Positions 12,671-23,286 of a DNA stretch of 31,904 bases are shown here, in pieces. This DNA comes from a virus. A program made the translations under genes and the position numbers. Position 1 is the first letter of the stretch. Each line of letters opens with the position of its first letter. The notes under the pieces are model-generated. The model made no database searches, was not told where the DNA came from, and saw only the letters and a program-made list of their open reading frames with translations. Location: positions 1-31,904 of IMG/VR virus record IMGVR_UViG_3300024432_000043, one strand, 5' to 3'.

Positions 12671-15600
12671 TTAAACTCCTTTTAATCTAAGTTCTAATTT
12701 ATCAATTCTTGTCTTTTGTTCTTGTATACATTTTATTAATGGAGCAATAAGTTTCTTATAGTACACTCCACGTAATTCTTGTTGACCATCTACATCATCA
12801 TAAAAAACAAAATCCTTATTTACTTTTTCCACGTCTTCTGCGATCAATACATACTCTTTTTCTGGAGAACATTCATCCGTGTAATTCTCATCCTCATCTT
12901 TTAATCGCATATTGCATATTTTTGGTTCTAAATCATAAATAAAAGAAGCATCGAAATCTTCAATGTTCTTCTTTGACGCTAGAATAGAAGACACATAACC
13001 AATTTGCCCGTCTGATTGAATCTCCAGATCCCGCGCACTTGTTACTGTGTCAGCATATACAGCTGGAAAAAAGATCTCTCCATTACCCTGTCCGATAGTC
13101 ATCCATTCCCCAGCACCTGTAAAATCCAAAGTCTCACTACCGGTGCTTAAATTACCGATTTGCCATTTTGTTACGTTATTTGTTTTAAAGACAAGTGCGT
13201 AATTATCATTGTCATCATGGCGATCAGCGATTAAGGTCGCACTTCCATCGGTATTTCTAGCTACAATATCTGCGGAATTAGTCGCACTATTTCGTCCGAC
13301 AATAACAACTCCTGCACCTTTTGGTGTGAAAGTTAAGTCAGTACCGGCACCTGCAACAATTATAGCCGCGTCATTTAAAAGTAATTGATCAACTGCAATC
13401 GTAGTAGTTGGCGTAGTTGCTCCAATTGAAACACCATCGATTGTGCCTGAATCAATATCTACGTTTGTTAAGTTTTGATTGTTGAGATCTTGAGCAGCAC
13501 TCCATGTTAGACTACCACTAATTGTAACGGCTGAAATATCACCACCGTTAATGTCAAAATCACTGCTAGTTACTTTATTGAACACAACATCATCTGTGGT
13601 CGAAATTCCCTGATTCGTAGCACCCAGATAAACCCACTGCGCAGCACTGATTGTTGTAGCTCCGATATTCGCGAGTTGTGAGACTTCTGCTGATGTCAAG
13701 TCAAGCACTCCGTTAGCATTAATACTTGTGCCGCTAACCGTATACATATTTGTTGATTCAAAATCAGTAAACCAGCCTTTTGAAATGCGCGTTCCGGTCA
13801 AACCAATATCATTAGTTACTTTTAAACCTCCATCGATGGTTACCTTAAAATTAGCATCAACAGAACTAGAACCTAGGCTGATTAGATTACTACCTGCATC
13901 AATATGAAAAAGTGGCGCACCCGCATCAGTTCCCCAGATATTATAATCGACATCTTTAGTTCCATGATTAACGTCAATCTTTGTAACATCATCACCAACG
14001 TCAATTTCGATAGCGGTTGATAAGGCTGTTGTTAATATATATCCATCAGCATCAGCCTTTGCTGTTACAGTCCCAGCGATAATATTATTAAAAGTAACAT
14101 CATCATTTACTGTTTGGCCACTGCGTCCTGCTAGCAATAAATATTGAGCGTGATCGTCATCTGTTAAACCGGCTAAATCTCCGTGATCTGTTACCGAGGT
14201 TCCCTGTTCGGGGGTTTCAAAAGGATTTGTAATTTCAGCAAATGAACCGACTCCCTGTCTGATTACAATGCGGCCAATGTATATAGAAAAATCCCTTAAG
14301 AATACGGGTGGCACCGGAACAGTTTCAGCTAAGGCGGTTGCAATACTTACAGCATTTGATGTGCCGTACTGCATCTGAATATGTCCGTCAAAATCACGAT
14401 AAAAAAATCTTGTTCCGTAACGATTAACTGTCAATGCTGTAACGGCTGACCCATTCCAATAATTTGCATTATCAACTGCAGATACCCCTGCCGCATCTGG
14501 AGTTGTTGAAGCTGAGCTATTCCACACATCGAAATGATCGGCACCACTTGTATCAATTGCCGGCGTAGTAATTCGATTATGTGCGCAATAATCAACCCCA
14601 GCGGTTACAGTAATATTACGTGTTCCTGTTTCTCCTATGATTTCACCACTTGCACGTTGAAAACCATAGAGTTCAAAATCTTTTTTACATGACTTAGTCT
14701 GATATTCTTCAAAAAACTGACCGGCTTCCAGGATATGTAATGTTGAGCCATCACGATATACTCTACCAATCATTATTTGAGTACGTAAATTAACTGATGA
14801 AAAAGTGATAGTAGCCGCAGCAATCGGGGTTCCAGAATTATAATCAATATAAATATAATTAGTATTGTTATCAGTTAAAGCTAAACCGGCCGTACCAGCG
14901 TAATCGAATGAGAAATTAGCTCCTATTCCGCTATCTGTCGACTTAATTAACCCTTCTCCGGCAGCAATATCTACTGTGCCTGAACCGCCATCAGTAATAT
15001 CAAAGCCATCCCATGCTGATGCACCCTGACTTAAATCTATAAAATCTTGGATTGTAGTGTACGTTGGAGTACCTAACGCACTTATTTTAAAAAGATCATA
15101 TATACTTGCTGATGTTGCAAATGTAAGATTGGTTGAAGAACTATCCACTGTAGCAGTTATGCCTGTAACATAGGAATTATCGCTACCATTGTCAGTATAA
15201 GTTGTAAACGAGCATATAATATTTTGATTAGCATTACCGTTTACAGTTACATTAACTGCACGCGCATGACTGAACCACGTTGCACCGCCATCGATAGTAA
15301 TATCAGCGTCAGATTCAAAATTACAAAACTGATTAAAACTGCCCGCGATAACCATATTTGTTGAAATATTGTGAATATTTGTAAATTTATTTCTTCCTGC
15401 GCTCGAATCGCTCAAATCGATATCTGCAATATAACAATTCGATACCTGATTTTCTGAAGTGTCAGTTAAATCTAACTCAAGATCTCCATTTAAGTTATCG
15501 ATTTGGTTTGCGTTAACTTCTAAAGAAATAATCCCTCTATTCGTAGTATTACTATGTATTCCATTTACTATTGCCGATTCATTGGCTATTGAAATTATGT

Positions 15601-16693
15601 TTTGCAAATTTTGAATAGTACCGTTAACTGTTATATTAGATATTATTCCTCCATTCATGTTGTCTATTAATTGATTACAAGATGAACCACCACCGACAAA
15701 AGTACAATTTGTCACACTCGAATTATTGTATAAATTTTTAAATCCAGCACCAGAACCATTGTATAAAGCGAATCTGCAATTATCTATATGCATTCTGTTA
15801 GTAGCACTTCCTGACGCAATACCTGTCACTCCTGATGAACCGCTAATATCTCCTTCCATGTCCGACATGTACAATTCGCCAGTACTTGACAGAGTTACTA
15901 AATCAGTACCACCTGCAAGTGTAGATGTGAGTTTTCCGCTCTCAAAAATCAAATCACCTGCGCCAGAAGCTATAAAACGATACGTTGCCATATTGCAAGT
16001 ATCTGTTATTTTTATATTCACAGTGTTTGCGCCAATCGTTACGTCTTTCGTTTCAGTAAAGTTTCCTATAACTGCTAGAGCGTATTTGCCAGCCGCCCGC
16101 GCATCTTCAATCGAATTATATTCAGCTCCGCTGCCGGCATTACCAACTGTCGTCCACAATGCACCCATAGTAAGGCTTTGTACAAAAGCAGTAGTAGCTA
16201 ATTTAGTAGATGAGTCACTCAAGGCTTGTGTCGTAGCTAATGTTCCATCTGGTAAAGTAACGCTTGAACTTAATACTCCAGCACCATCGGTTTGTACGAT
16301 GCCGTTAGCAACCGCTAAACCACTTAAAGTTAATCCAGCGAATGTAGGGGAACTTGCAATTAATACAGCCTGATCTAAATCAAAACCATCTACCTGATCG
16401 GCATTTAAGTTTGCAACTTTAGTGGTACTCGCAACAATAAAAGGGGCTGTACTCGTTACTATATCGCTTTCAAATTGTAAAGCAGTTATTTTAAAAGAAC
16501 CAACATCCCAGTTTGCAGTCAATGCAACCGAACCATCTTTATTAAGATAATTCTGAAATAAATATTGATGTTGGATTTTATAAGATGAGCCATTCGGGTC
16601 TTCGGTAGTATCACTTATATCCACGATATGCATAAGATCGCCAGATGCTGGTGCAGCTGTCATTTCATTTGTTAAATCCGTTAGTTTAGGCAT
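12671..16693 (-). CDS. Tailspike / side-tail fibre with S74 intramolecular chaperone
   Basis: A 1340-residue protein. The N-terminus (MPKLTDLTNEMTAAPASGDL, then YLFQNYL) is a common fibre start. Residues ~180-530 have the short repeated strands of a beta-helix. The middle contains several DHGDLAGLTDDDHAQYLLLAG-type linkers common in phage fibres. The last ~105 residues are an S74 chaperone: S1236 and K1241 in SILASK fit the Ser-Lys cleavage dyad, followed by KNIEDF, YVLIAEDV and a C-terminal coiled coil. The chaperone trimerises the fibre and then cuts itself off. SD AAGGAGG precedes ATG 16693. Confidence 0.85.
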   Translation of the reverse strand: MPKLTDLTNEMTAAPASGDLMHIVDISDTTEDPNGSSYKIQHQYLFQNYLNKDGSVALTANWDVGSFKITALQFESDIVTSTAPFIVASTTKVANLNADQVDGFDLDQAVLIASSPTFAGLTLSGLAVANGIVQTDGAGVLSSSVTLPDGTLATTQALSDSSTKLATTAFVQSLTMGALWTTVGNAGSGAEYNSIEDARAAGKYALAVIGNFTETKDVTIGANTVNIKITDTCNMATYRFIASGAGDLIFESGKLTSTLAGGTDLVTLSSTGELYMSDMEGDISGSSGVTGIASGSATNRMHIDNCRFALYNGSGAGFKNLYNNSSVTNCTFVGGGSSCNQLIDNMNGGIISNITVNGTIQNLQNIISIANESAIVNGIHSNTTNRGIISLEVNANQIDNLNGDLELDLTDTSENQVSNCYIADIDLSDSSAGRNKFTNIHNISTNMVIAGSFNQFCNFESDADITIDGGATWFSHARAVNVTVNGNANQNIICSFTTYTDNGSDNSYVTGITATVDSSSTNLTFATSASIYDLFKISALGTPTYTTIQDFIDLSQGASAWDGFDITDGGSGTVDIAAGEGLIKSTDSGIGANFSFDYAGTAGLALTDNNTNYIYIDYNSGTPIAAATITFSSVNLRTQIMIGRVYRDGSTLHILEAGQFFEEYQTKSCKKDFELYGFQRASGEIIGETGTRNITVTAGVDYCAHNRITTPAIDTSGADHFDVWNSSASTTPDAAGVSAVDNANYWNGSAVTALTVNRYGTRFFYRDFDGHIQMQYGTSNAVSIATALAETVPVPPVFLRDFSIYIGRIVIRQGVGSFAEITNPFETPEQGTSVTDHGDLAGLTDDDHAQYLLLAGRSGQTVNDDVTFNNIIAGTVTAKADADGYILTTALSTAIEIDVGDDVTKIDVNHGTKDVDYNIWGTDAGAPLFHIDAGSNLISLGSSSVDANFKVTIDGGLKVTNDIGLTGTRISKGWFTDFESTNMYTVSGTSINANGVLDLTSAEVSQLANIGATTISAAQWVYLGATNQGISTTDDVVFNKVTSSDFDINGGDISAVTISGSLTWSAAQDLNNQNLTNVDIDSGTIDGVSIGATTPTTTIAVDQLLLNDAAIIVAGAGTDLTFTPKGAGVVIVGRNSATNSADIVARNTDGSATLIADRHDDNDNYALVFKTNNVTKWQIGNLSTGSETLDFTGAGEWMTIGQGNGEIFFPAVYADTVTSARDLEIQSDGQIGYVSSILASKKNIEDFDASFIYDLEPKICNMRLKDEDENYTDECSPEKEYVLIAEDVEKVNKDFVFYDDVDGQQELRGVYYKKLIAPLIKCIQEQKTRIDKLELRLKGV

Positions 16694-16729
16694 TTTATTT
16701 CCTCCTTAAAATATTTTTAAAATAAAAAT

Positions 16730-16891
16730 TTAAGCGTCAAATTGAAATTCGTATTGATCTCCATCTTGAAAATTAAATTCTTGTATGTCCTGAAATTGAT
16801 AGTCATTATTTGCAGGTGTCGGGGTTCCCGAACCAGTCATTAACCACCATCCAGCAAATCTTGATTGCACATAAAATCCAAAATCAGGCAT
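16730..16891 (-). CDS. 53-residue virion-region protein of unknown function
   Basis: A short frame from ATG 16891 to TAA 16730, starting two bases after the previous stop, with GGTGGA upstream. The protein begins MPDFGFYVQSRFAGWWL and ends in a Gln/Phe/Asp-rich tail (QDGDQYEFQFDA). Tight packing between two structural genes in the same direction argues it is translated. It is too small for family assignment and may be a minor tail or spike part. Confidence 0.6.
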   Translation of the reverse strand: MPDFGFYVQSRFAGWWLMTGSGTPTPANNDYQFQDIQEFNFQDGDQYEFQFDA

Positions 16892-16893
16892 AA

Positions 16894-17211
16894 TTATTTT
16901 CCACCGTATAAATAAAAATTAGCACTTCCAGTTGTTTTGGTTCCAAGCGGAGACGCAAAAGCATGTGAAGTTATAACTTTTTTTCCATTCGCAACAGGTA
17001 AAAACGCACCTGGTGTTACTGTAGATGAATCATAAAACACAAAACTTCCGTAAGTTGTTTCAATAACAATATCCACACTTGCATCTGAAATTATCCATTT
17101 AAACGGATTAGTTGCATCCGTACCTACAACTGCTTGTTCTGTATCAGTTGCACCCGGATAAAAAGAAAGCTGGTCTGGTAATTGTGTACCTATAATTTCT
17201 TTGTCTGTCAT
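16894..17211 (-). CDS. Small spike-base-like structural protein
   Basis: A 105-residue beta-rich protein. The order GATDTEQAVVGTDATNPFKW, DIVIETTYGSFVFYDSST, GAFLPVANGKKV and a final NFYLYGG resembles the small spike-base proteins next to phage fibres (RCAP_Rcc01079-like), but the match is by pattern only. AAAGGAG precedes ATG 17211. It sits between the internal proteins and the tailspike, as expected for a fibre or spike adaptor. Confidence 0.5.
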   Translation of the reverse strand: MTDKEIIGTQLPDQLSFYPGATDTEQAVVGTDATNPFKWIISDASVDIVIETTYGSFVFYDSSTVTPGAFLPVANGKKVITSHAFASPLGTKTTGSANFYLYGGK

Positions 17212-17235
17212 TTTTAATACTCCTTTATAAATTAA

Positions 17236-19836
17236 TTAAACTCCTAATGCTGATGTTGGCGGTACAAAATAATCTGCCTCACCCTCATCTCTAACTCTTT
17301 TCTGATGATTTAATAAAGACCTACGTAATGAACCTGGCGACATAATCTCTTGTATGTGATAACCAATCAGGTAATCGAATATCGGTTTGATATACAACAA
17401 ATTTAAACCGGGTATGTTACGCTTTATTACATGATACAAAGGTGATGCAAATTTCTGACCATGTATTACTTTCCCTATAACCTTTATTAAGTCATCAGCA
17501 TTTCTAATTGCAGGACCCGAAGCAGAAATCAATGGGTCTTTACCATATCTTGCAGCACCAAATAATGCAGTTAAGAGTTGCCCGTAAACTCCTGTAACTT
17601 CTGAAAAAGTATCAACCATGCTTTTAACGCTTATAATTTTTGGTGGTAATTTCCCTTCGGCTGCATTCTTAAGTGTTTCCCCCATATATGAAGTAACTGC
17701 AATACCTGCCACATATAAAGAAAGACCTGAAATATCTTTTTTAAGTCCTCCTAATTTTCCTAAAACTCCTTCACCTTCCATTACATTAGATAAAATACTA
17801 CCTAAGATTCTATGTCCTACTCCTACAGGCCATGCGTGTGCTTGAACCATTAATCTATTAAGATTACCTCCTGCTGTTCCGGGTTTTGTTCCCATTCGCA
17901 TTAAGGATTGTTCTGTTGGATCATTACTTAAATAAATAAAATGCGCACGATCTATAGACATTGCGGCCATTCTTTGGTGTAGATCTAATTGACTATCTTT
18001 AAATTCTTTTGAAGTAATTTCTTTTTTTCCAAGATAATTTGCGATTTCTTCTTTTGAATATTGCAATGGATCATCAGGCGTTATAAGTCTTCTGTTATCA
18101 GGTAACTTAAAACTATGCTTTCTTATTAAATCCCACTCTTTTTCATTTATACCATAGCGTTCTAAAGTAAATTGAAAATCAGGGTGTAACTTATCAAACG
18201 ATATTTTAGAGTGATGCCAAAGTTCTCTTGCAAAATCTCTAAATGGCCCATTAGTAATAAACTTATCCCACGGATGAATTAAATTGGCATTAAAAAAATA
18301 ACCCATTGCTTTTGCTTGAAGACCTGTTAGAGAATCAGCAGAAGCAAAACGTGACATTCCATCGCCAGCAGTATCTTTTCCCCAATATCCTAAATCTTTA
18401 AGATCTTTTGCAGTAGTTTCAATACCAGTAAGTCGTTTTACTAGATGCTTAAATGGGATATAAAAAGATTCAAGCCATCCGTGACCGCTTTGGTGTAATT
18501 GAACTTGCCAACCTGCAAGATCAGTAAAAGCACGCGTTATTGAACCACCATAAGATGCCAGTGCTTGGGTGCATAAAACTGTATTTGTATTTTTGGCACT
18601 TTGTGCGCTAACGGGCATTTTTGCAAGACCTGTAACCTCATCAAAGACTCTATCAATTTTATTTAAGTTAGTAGTTAATTTTTCTCGCAAATGCGTAGGT
18701 TTATCATGAATACGTTCCATTAAAATGCTTTTTACTTTTGCAAATACTTTATATGGTTGTGGAGTCCATTCTTTCGCCATAACTTCCATTTTTGCACCAG
18801 TTTCTAAAGTATGTTGAATAATATGTCCTACATCTCCATAACCATATTTTCTGTTCGCTTGATCAAATGCCCATCCATCTTTATAAAACAAACGTTTTTT
18901 ACGTCTTGCAATATTTGCAAGACCTCTAAAAACATAATCATCTTTTTCATCGGCAGAACTATTTGGTTGTTCTAAAACTTGGTGATCAAATTCATCACGC
19001 ATAATACGATCTATTTCTTTATCATCATTTGCGCTAGAGCCAAAAGATTTATCTCTGTCTAAATATTGTAATTCTGTATCACGCCATCTTTTATATGCTT
19101 TTTCGTAATCTTCCTTATGATTAAATATTTTTCCTGGACGAGAGTGAAATAATAAACTTTTCCAGCGTGTATCTTCTGTTTGTAACATTCTTGCTGAATC
19201 TCTATGATAAGAACCCATAAATTCTTCAACATCATTAAAAGGTAAACCTGCTTCGTGCAAACCTGTTAAGGTTTCTTTAAAATATTTTTTTATTATTTCG
19301 CCCATTTTTTTAGCTTCAGGGTTTTTAGAACCACCTGGGTTTCCTGTTTCTTCTAAAAGATCACCACCATATTTTTTTCGCCATGATCTGCTTGCAAATT
19401 GTTTTAAAAGTTTATTTTGTTCTAATTCTGTATTAAATCTACCAATACGAGTAGCAACTAAAGTATTTCCTCTTAAATGTGTTGACTTTCCAAATGCTCG
19501 CGCCCATTTTTTTATTCTACTTGGAATACCAGCAATTCTTGCATGAAGTGGTTTTGATTCATCAACTTCATTTGCGTTATCGATAAATGTTATTTTGTCA
19601 TGAACCGAATTAGCAAATTGCAATTTTTGTGCTTCAGCAAACTTGCTATTTCTGTTAGCTTCTTCTGCCATTTGTTTGAATAACTCACTTTGTGCGTTTT
19701 CTGGTGTCATACCTTGATCTACAAAATCAGAATGACGTTGTTTTATTTCTTTCGCTAAGTCACTTTTGCCCTTCTTATCAAGACCCTCGAAACTTGCTTT
19801 TAATGCTTCTGTAATACAAAAATCTAAAGATGGCAT
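17236..19836 (-). CDS. Large internal virion (ejection) protein
   Basis: An 866-residue protein. I chose ATG 19836 because AAGGAGG lies eight bases upstream and because it overlaps the previous stop (TGATG); a GTG seven codons earlier runs through that SD. The protein is largely helical and basic, with long charged regions (about 1-400), a hydrophobic segment near residues 690-720 (LYVAGIAVTSYMG) and a C-terminus LLNHQKRVRDE. The size and position, last of three consecutive large internal proteins, match T7-like gp16 ejection proteins that enter the host cell with the DNA. No lytic transglycosylase motif is evident. Confidence 0.65.
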   Translation of the reverse strand: MPSLDFCITEALKASFEGLDKKGKSDLAKEIKQRHSDFVDQGMTPENAQSELFKQMAEEANRNSKFAEAQKLQFANSVHDKITFIDNANEVDESKPLHARIAGIPSRIKKWARAFGKSTHLRGNTLVATRIGRFNTELEQNKLLKQFASRSWRKKYGGDLLEETGNPGGSKNPEAKKMGEIIKKYFKETLTGLHEAGLPFNDVEEFMGSYHRDSARMLQTEDTRWKSLLFHSRPGKIFNHKEDYEKAYKRWRDTELQYLDRDKSFGSSANDDKEIDRIMRDEFDHQVLEQPNSSADEKDDYVFRGLANIARRKKRLFYKDGWAFDQANRKYGYGDVGHIIQHTLETGAKMEVMAKEWTPQPYKVFAKVKSILMERIHDKPTHLREKLTTNLNKIDRVFDEVTGLAKMPVSAQSAKNTNTVLCTQALASYGGSITRAFTDLAGWQVQLHQSGHGWLESFYIPFKHLVKRLTGIETTAKDLKDLGYWGKDTAGDGMSRFASADSLTGLQAKAMGYFFNANLIHPWDKFITNGPFRDFARELWHHSKISFDKLHPDFQFTLERYGINEKEWDLIRKHSFKLPDNRRLITPDDPLQYSKEEIANYLGKKEITSKEFKDSQLDLHQRMAAMSIDRAHFIYLSNDPTEQSLMRMGTKPGTAGGNLNRLMVQAHAWPVGVGHRILGSILSNVMEGEGVLGKLGGLKKDISGLSLYVAGIAVTSYMGETLKNAAEGKLPPKIISVKSMVDTFSEVTGVYGQLLTALFGAARYGKDPLISASGPAIRNADDLIKVIGKVIHGQKFASPLYHVIKRNIPGLNLLYIKPIFDYLIGYHIQEIMSPGSLRRSLLNHQKRVRDEGEADYFVPPTSALGV

Positions 19837-21392
19837 CAACCTTTCCTCCTTAGACACGCTTGAATAGCATTAAACATTTTTTGAGTTCCTTTGAGTTTTG
19901 CTTTTACGTCTTCCGTATCAGCTAATTCTTTAACTTCTGGTGACATTTCTTTCTGACGCGCTTTAAATTTAGTCTGTTCTTTTTCTAATAAATCATTAAC
20001 GCTTTTTTCTTCTGGCGGTATTTCTACTGGTTCTTTTGGTTCAACATACGAAAAATTCGATTGCGCAGAGTGTTGTTTTTCGACTTTATTCGCCAAATCT
20101 TCCATATTAGAGGCCTCTGGCGCGTTCTCGCGGGTAGCTATCATGTCATCAATATCAGCTTTCTTGTTTAGTAGCAGATCTTTATCGGTAGCTAGTTGTT
20201 TGAACCTTGTATCTTCTGGCTCGACTTTTTCTTTTGTTAGTTGATCTAATTCATCGTTTATATCATCAAGTTTTGTTTGATTGATATCTCTACTATTTTT
20301 CAAATCGTCCAATTCTTTAACATAACCCTCTGGGTCTTCTCTTAATCTATTACCTAAACTATCCTGCCAATCATCATGATAATTCTGCTTTATTATCTCT
20401 GAAACGTCAGGTAACTTGCCATTCTCCATCTGTGCTACACCGCTTTTGAAAGCTTCCTCGTGTGCGTGCGAAGAAATGGCAGGTTCCTGAACTATTGGCT
20501 CTGGTTCACCTTCTTTAGGTTCATTCATGCCTTTTTCTTTGGCAAAATCAGATTTAAGCTCTGGTCTTCTAGAACTTAATCCTCTGCCGAAAACTTTTCC
20601 TGCTCCAAATTCTGCTGCTCCAAAAACCATACCAGCCGGAATGCTATACAAAATATTACGAATCGAAGCATCTTCTTGATGTGCGCGTTCTTCTGCATAA
20701 TCAAGTCCGGTAAAGACCGGCATTTCACCACCACGAATAATAGTTTTTGCCGTAAAAGCTTTAACTGTTGCTTGAGCTTCGGGTGATAACGCTTTAATTT
20801 CAGGTAGGAAATCAGCGGCAAAACTTGCTGCCGGTGCGAGGGCTTCTCCTGCAAGTCCACCAAACAGTAAAAACAAGGGATTAGCAAAGCCACCCATTAA
20901 ATATGCGCCTCCTTTTGCTATCGCAGACCATGTACCCTGATTTGTGCGCGAATTTAAATCCTCAAAAATCTGATTTTGATCGTAATGAATTGCTTCTTCT
21001 TTCGCTAGATTTTCATATACCCCCTGATTAAAATTTAAACCTGGACGTTTGTATTCACTATTTTCGTATTCATCTTTGGTTAAAAATTTTTCAGGAGGTG
21101 TAAAAAAAGCTGCGGCGGCTGTACCGATATTTTGTGTAAATCTATGTGCTAATAAGCCTCCAATAAACTTTTGCTGTATATCTTTTTCAGTATTTAAAGA
21201 ACGTGCTTTAAGATTACCAAGTAAACTTACACCAGTAGTAAAACTTTCTTTTGCATCCGCCCACAAAACTTTAGACAAAGGAACAGCTCCCTCATCAGTT
21301 GTAAAAGCTGGTTCTGGTTCTTCTGGAGCAGTCCATGGAGCCGGTTGTGGCTCAACTTCTTGTGGTGTTTGTGTTTGCTGTCCTTGCATCAT
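19836..21392 (-). CDS. Internal virion protein with hydrophobic segments
   Basis: A 518-residue protein. The N-terminal 40 residues are proline- and glutamine-rich. Two Ala/Gly-rich hydrophobic segments at about 160-196 (YLMGGFANPLFLLFGGLAG) and 246-270 could insert in a membrane during ejection. From about 330 on it is strongly charged and probably coiled coil (LDDINDELDQLTKEK-like pattern). The start ATGATG overlaps the previous stop by ATGA; the end overlaps the next start by TGATG. It is likely part of the DNA-ejection channel together with its neighbours. Confidence 0.6.
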   Translation of the reverse strand: MMQGQQTQTPQEVEPQPAPWTAPEEPEPAFTTDEGAVPLSKVLWADAKESFTTGVSLLGNLKARSLNTEKDIQQKFIGGLLAHRFTQNIGTAAAAFFTPPEKFLTKDEYENSEYKRPGLNFNQGVYENLAKEEAIHYDQNQIFEDLNSRTNQGTWSAIAKGGAYLMGGFANPLFLLFGGLAGEALAPAASFAADFLPEIKALSPEAQATVKAFTAKTIIRGGEMPVFTGLDYAEERAHQEDASIRNILYSIPAGMVFGAAEFGAGKVFGRGLSSRRPELKSDFAKEKGMNEPKEGEPEPIVQEPAISSHAHEEAFKSGVAQMENGKLPDVSEIIKQNYHDDWQDSLGNRLREDPEGYVKELDDLKNSRDINQTKLDDINDELDQLTKEKVEPEDTRFKQLATDKDLLLNKKADIDDMIATRENAPEASNMEDLANKVEKQHSAQSNFSYVEPKEPVEIPPEEKSVNDLLEKEQTKFKARQKEMSPEVKELADTEDVKAKLKGTQKMFNAIQACLRRKG

Positions 21393-23236
21393 TTTCTTGA
21401 TCTCTCAAATAAGCTTAAAACATTTCGTGGATGTTTTGCTATTAATCCATGTAGATCGCTTGTTTTATCCTGCAAATCCTTCCAGTGAACTTCATATCGT
21501 GTGGGCGTTCCCGCTTTCATAAACATCGGTGTAAATCCATGTGCATCTACCCAATAAGCTCCAGAATCATCGCTTATCGTGCGCCAATGACCGCTTTTGA
21601 TTAAATCCATATCTTCCTGTAATTTTTCCCCACCTGTTAAACCAACTGAAACACCTCTTTTCAATGAAATATTTTTACCGTCAATATTCCATACTTTTTT
21701 ATAATTAGATGAAAACCATTCTGCCTCTTTGTTATTCTTAGCATTAATAAATTCCCCTGTTTTTAAAGCATGATCTATAGCATCTTTAGTTGATAGTTCT
21801 TTTAATTTTCCTGTTTTCGCATCTTGTATAACGTTAGGATACACAATAGGTTTCCCATCTACTGTTGCCCATGACATTTTATGAGTAGCGAAATTATCTC
21901 CACCTAACTCAAGAACTGGTTTGCCTTCTGGTTTTAAGATTCTTTGAACAAAATTCTTATTAGAATTGTTTTGTAAAATTCTCATTATTTTTGTTTCATC
22001 AGTTTCAGGTGGTCTACCTAATGCTAAAAATGGAACATTCGGTAAATCTTTTTCTTTTGCAAATAAAGCATCCTTTGCATTTGAAAGAGGAACATTTACC
22101 GGAACACGCACCTCTTTTAAATACCCAGAATATCTATTATTAAACATTGCATCGGCTATTTGTTTTCCCGATTTAGATGCATTAGTAGTTCCATTATGCT
22201 GAAGAAAATAACCAGCAGCAGCGGTAGCTACTGAATTAACCATCCCAGATTTAAATTCTTCGGTATCGGGTTTATTACCGTAAGTATTCAATAATAATTG
22301 CAAATCAGAAGTGGCATTAGATTTAAAATCAGAAAATCCTGCGCCAGTAATCCCACCATCCTTTAGTCTTTTTTGAATTTCAGCTGATTGTTGAAAAGAC
22401 AATAGCATTCCTTGGATAAAAGGTTTTGATTTAGGAATATTTTGCAACCCTGCTAAAGCCATGATGTTTTGTGGCATGCCAGCTTTTGCTAAATCTCTAG
22501 CGGCAATAGTTCTATATTGTCCATAAGAATCATAAACGTCATTTACAAGTTGTAATTGCTTTTTAGGGTCGGTTTGTGCTTCAACTGCTGAAACAATATT
22601 TGCAGCCTGATCATTTTTCATCACACTTAATTGTTGATTATTTGCTCCCATCATTCTTTCTTTATCTAAGGCGACAGCTAATGGATTTATGGTTTGTGGT
22701 TGTGCGGGTTGGATTTTAGTTACACCATCATTAGCTGCCGTCATCCTTGCTTCAAAAGCTTTTGTTACATCTGGATTATCAGAAACATAACCAAAAGGAT
22801 CTTTTTTAAATTGCGTCTGAAAAGTATTTATTTGCGATCCCAGCGCTGAACTAATTTTATTTTTAAACTTAAAACCAGGGTCATCAGAAAATGGTTCTAA
22901 CTGTTTTAGTATTGATCGACTTTGTGAAAACGGAATAAATTTCATGGATTGTTTTGTAACACTAAAAACCGAAGCTGCTGTCAACCGATGCTCAAAGTTT
23001 TTTCGATCTTCAACGGGAAGTGCTTCGGTTCTTAGTTTAACATTTGAAACGTGTGGGGAATTTATATCAAGAGTGCCATTACTTACTTGTCTTACTGTAT
23101 CATTTGCTTGTTCTTTGATAAGATTTTGACTAGTATCTGCACTTTGTTTAGTTTGGTTCATCATAGACAATGCTTGAGCCTGAACTTTATGTTTTGTTGC
23201 AGAATCTATACTTTTATTTTCCCCTAAACTTTTCAT
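21389..23236 (-). CDS. C-terminal part of internal virion protein (read by -1 frameshift)
   Basis: The frame is open from before 23344 to the stop at 21389. The first ATG (23236) has no SD. The 36 codons upstream of it (KEKFTYNQAAEQSYADASYL, then DFRKVLANKNQ) read naturally as a continuation of the gene at 23940. The full frameshift product would be 850 residues, close to T7 gp15-type ejection proteins. Residues near 600-700 of the fusion contain a domain with DNFATHKMSWATVDGKPIVY and EAEWFSSNYKKVW, a block I have seen in other large phage internal proteins without known activity. If no frameshifting occurs, this would be a broken gene. Confidence 0.65.
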   Translation of the reverse strand: MKSLGENKSIDSATKHKVQAQALSMMNQTKQSADTSQNLIKEQANDTVRQVSNGTLDINSPHVSNVKLRTEALPVEDRKNFEHRLTAASVFSVTKQSMKFIPFSQSRSILKQLEPFSDDPGFKFKNKISSALGSQINTFQTQFKKDPFGYVSDNPDVTKAFEARMTAANDGVTKIQPAQPQTINPLAVALDKERMMGANNQQLSVMKNDQAANIVSAVEAQTDPKKQLQLVNDVYDSYGQYRTIAARDLAKAGMPQNIMALAGLQNIPKSKPFIQGMLLSFQQSAEIQKRLKDGGITGAGFSDFKSNATSDLQLLLNTYGNKPDTEEFKSGMVNSVATAAAGYFLQHNGTTNASKSGKQIADAMFNNRYSGYLKEVRVPVNVPLSNAKDALFAKEKDLPNVPFLALGRPPETDETKIMRILQNNSNKNFVQRILKPEGKPVLELGGDNFATHKMSWATVDGKPIVYPNVIQDAKTGKLKELSTKDAIDHALKTGEFINAKNNKEAEWFSSNYKKVWNIDGKNISLKRGVSVGLTGGEKLQEDMDLIKSGHWRTISDDSGAYWVDAHGFTPMFMKAGTPTRYEVHWKDLQDKTSDLHGLIAKHPRNVLSLFERSRK

Positions 23237-23286
23237 CCATTTATTGGGATCTTGGTTTTTATTTGCTAAGACTTTTCTAAAATCGT

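Noticed and set aside
15726-16373. 215-codon plus-strand frame
   Set aside because: It lies entirely antisense to the tailspike gene, has no SD or operon context, and its composition mirrors the beta-helix coding strand.
20576-20893. 105-codon minus-strand frame
   Set aside because: It is out of frame inside the 518-residue internal protein, which has clear start, coupling and sense composition.
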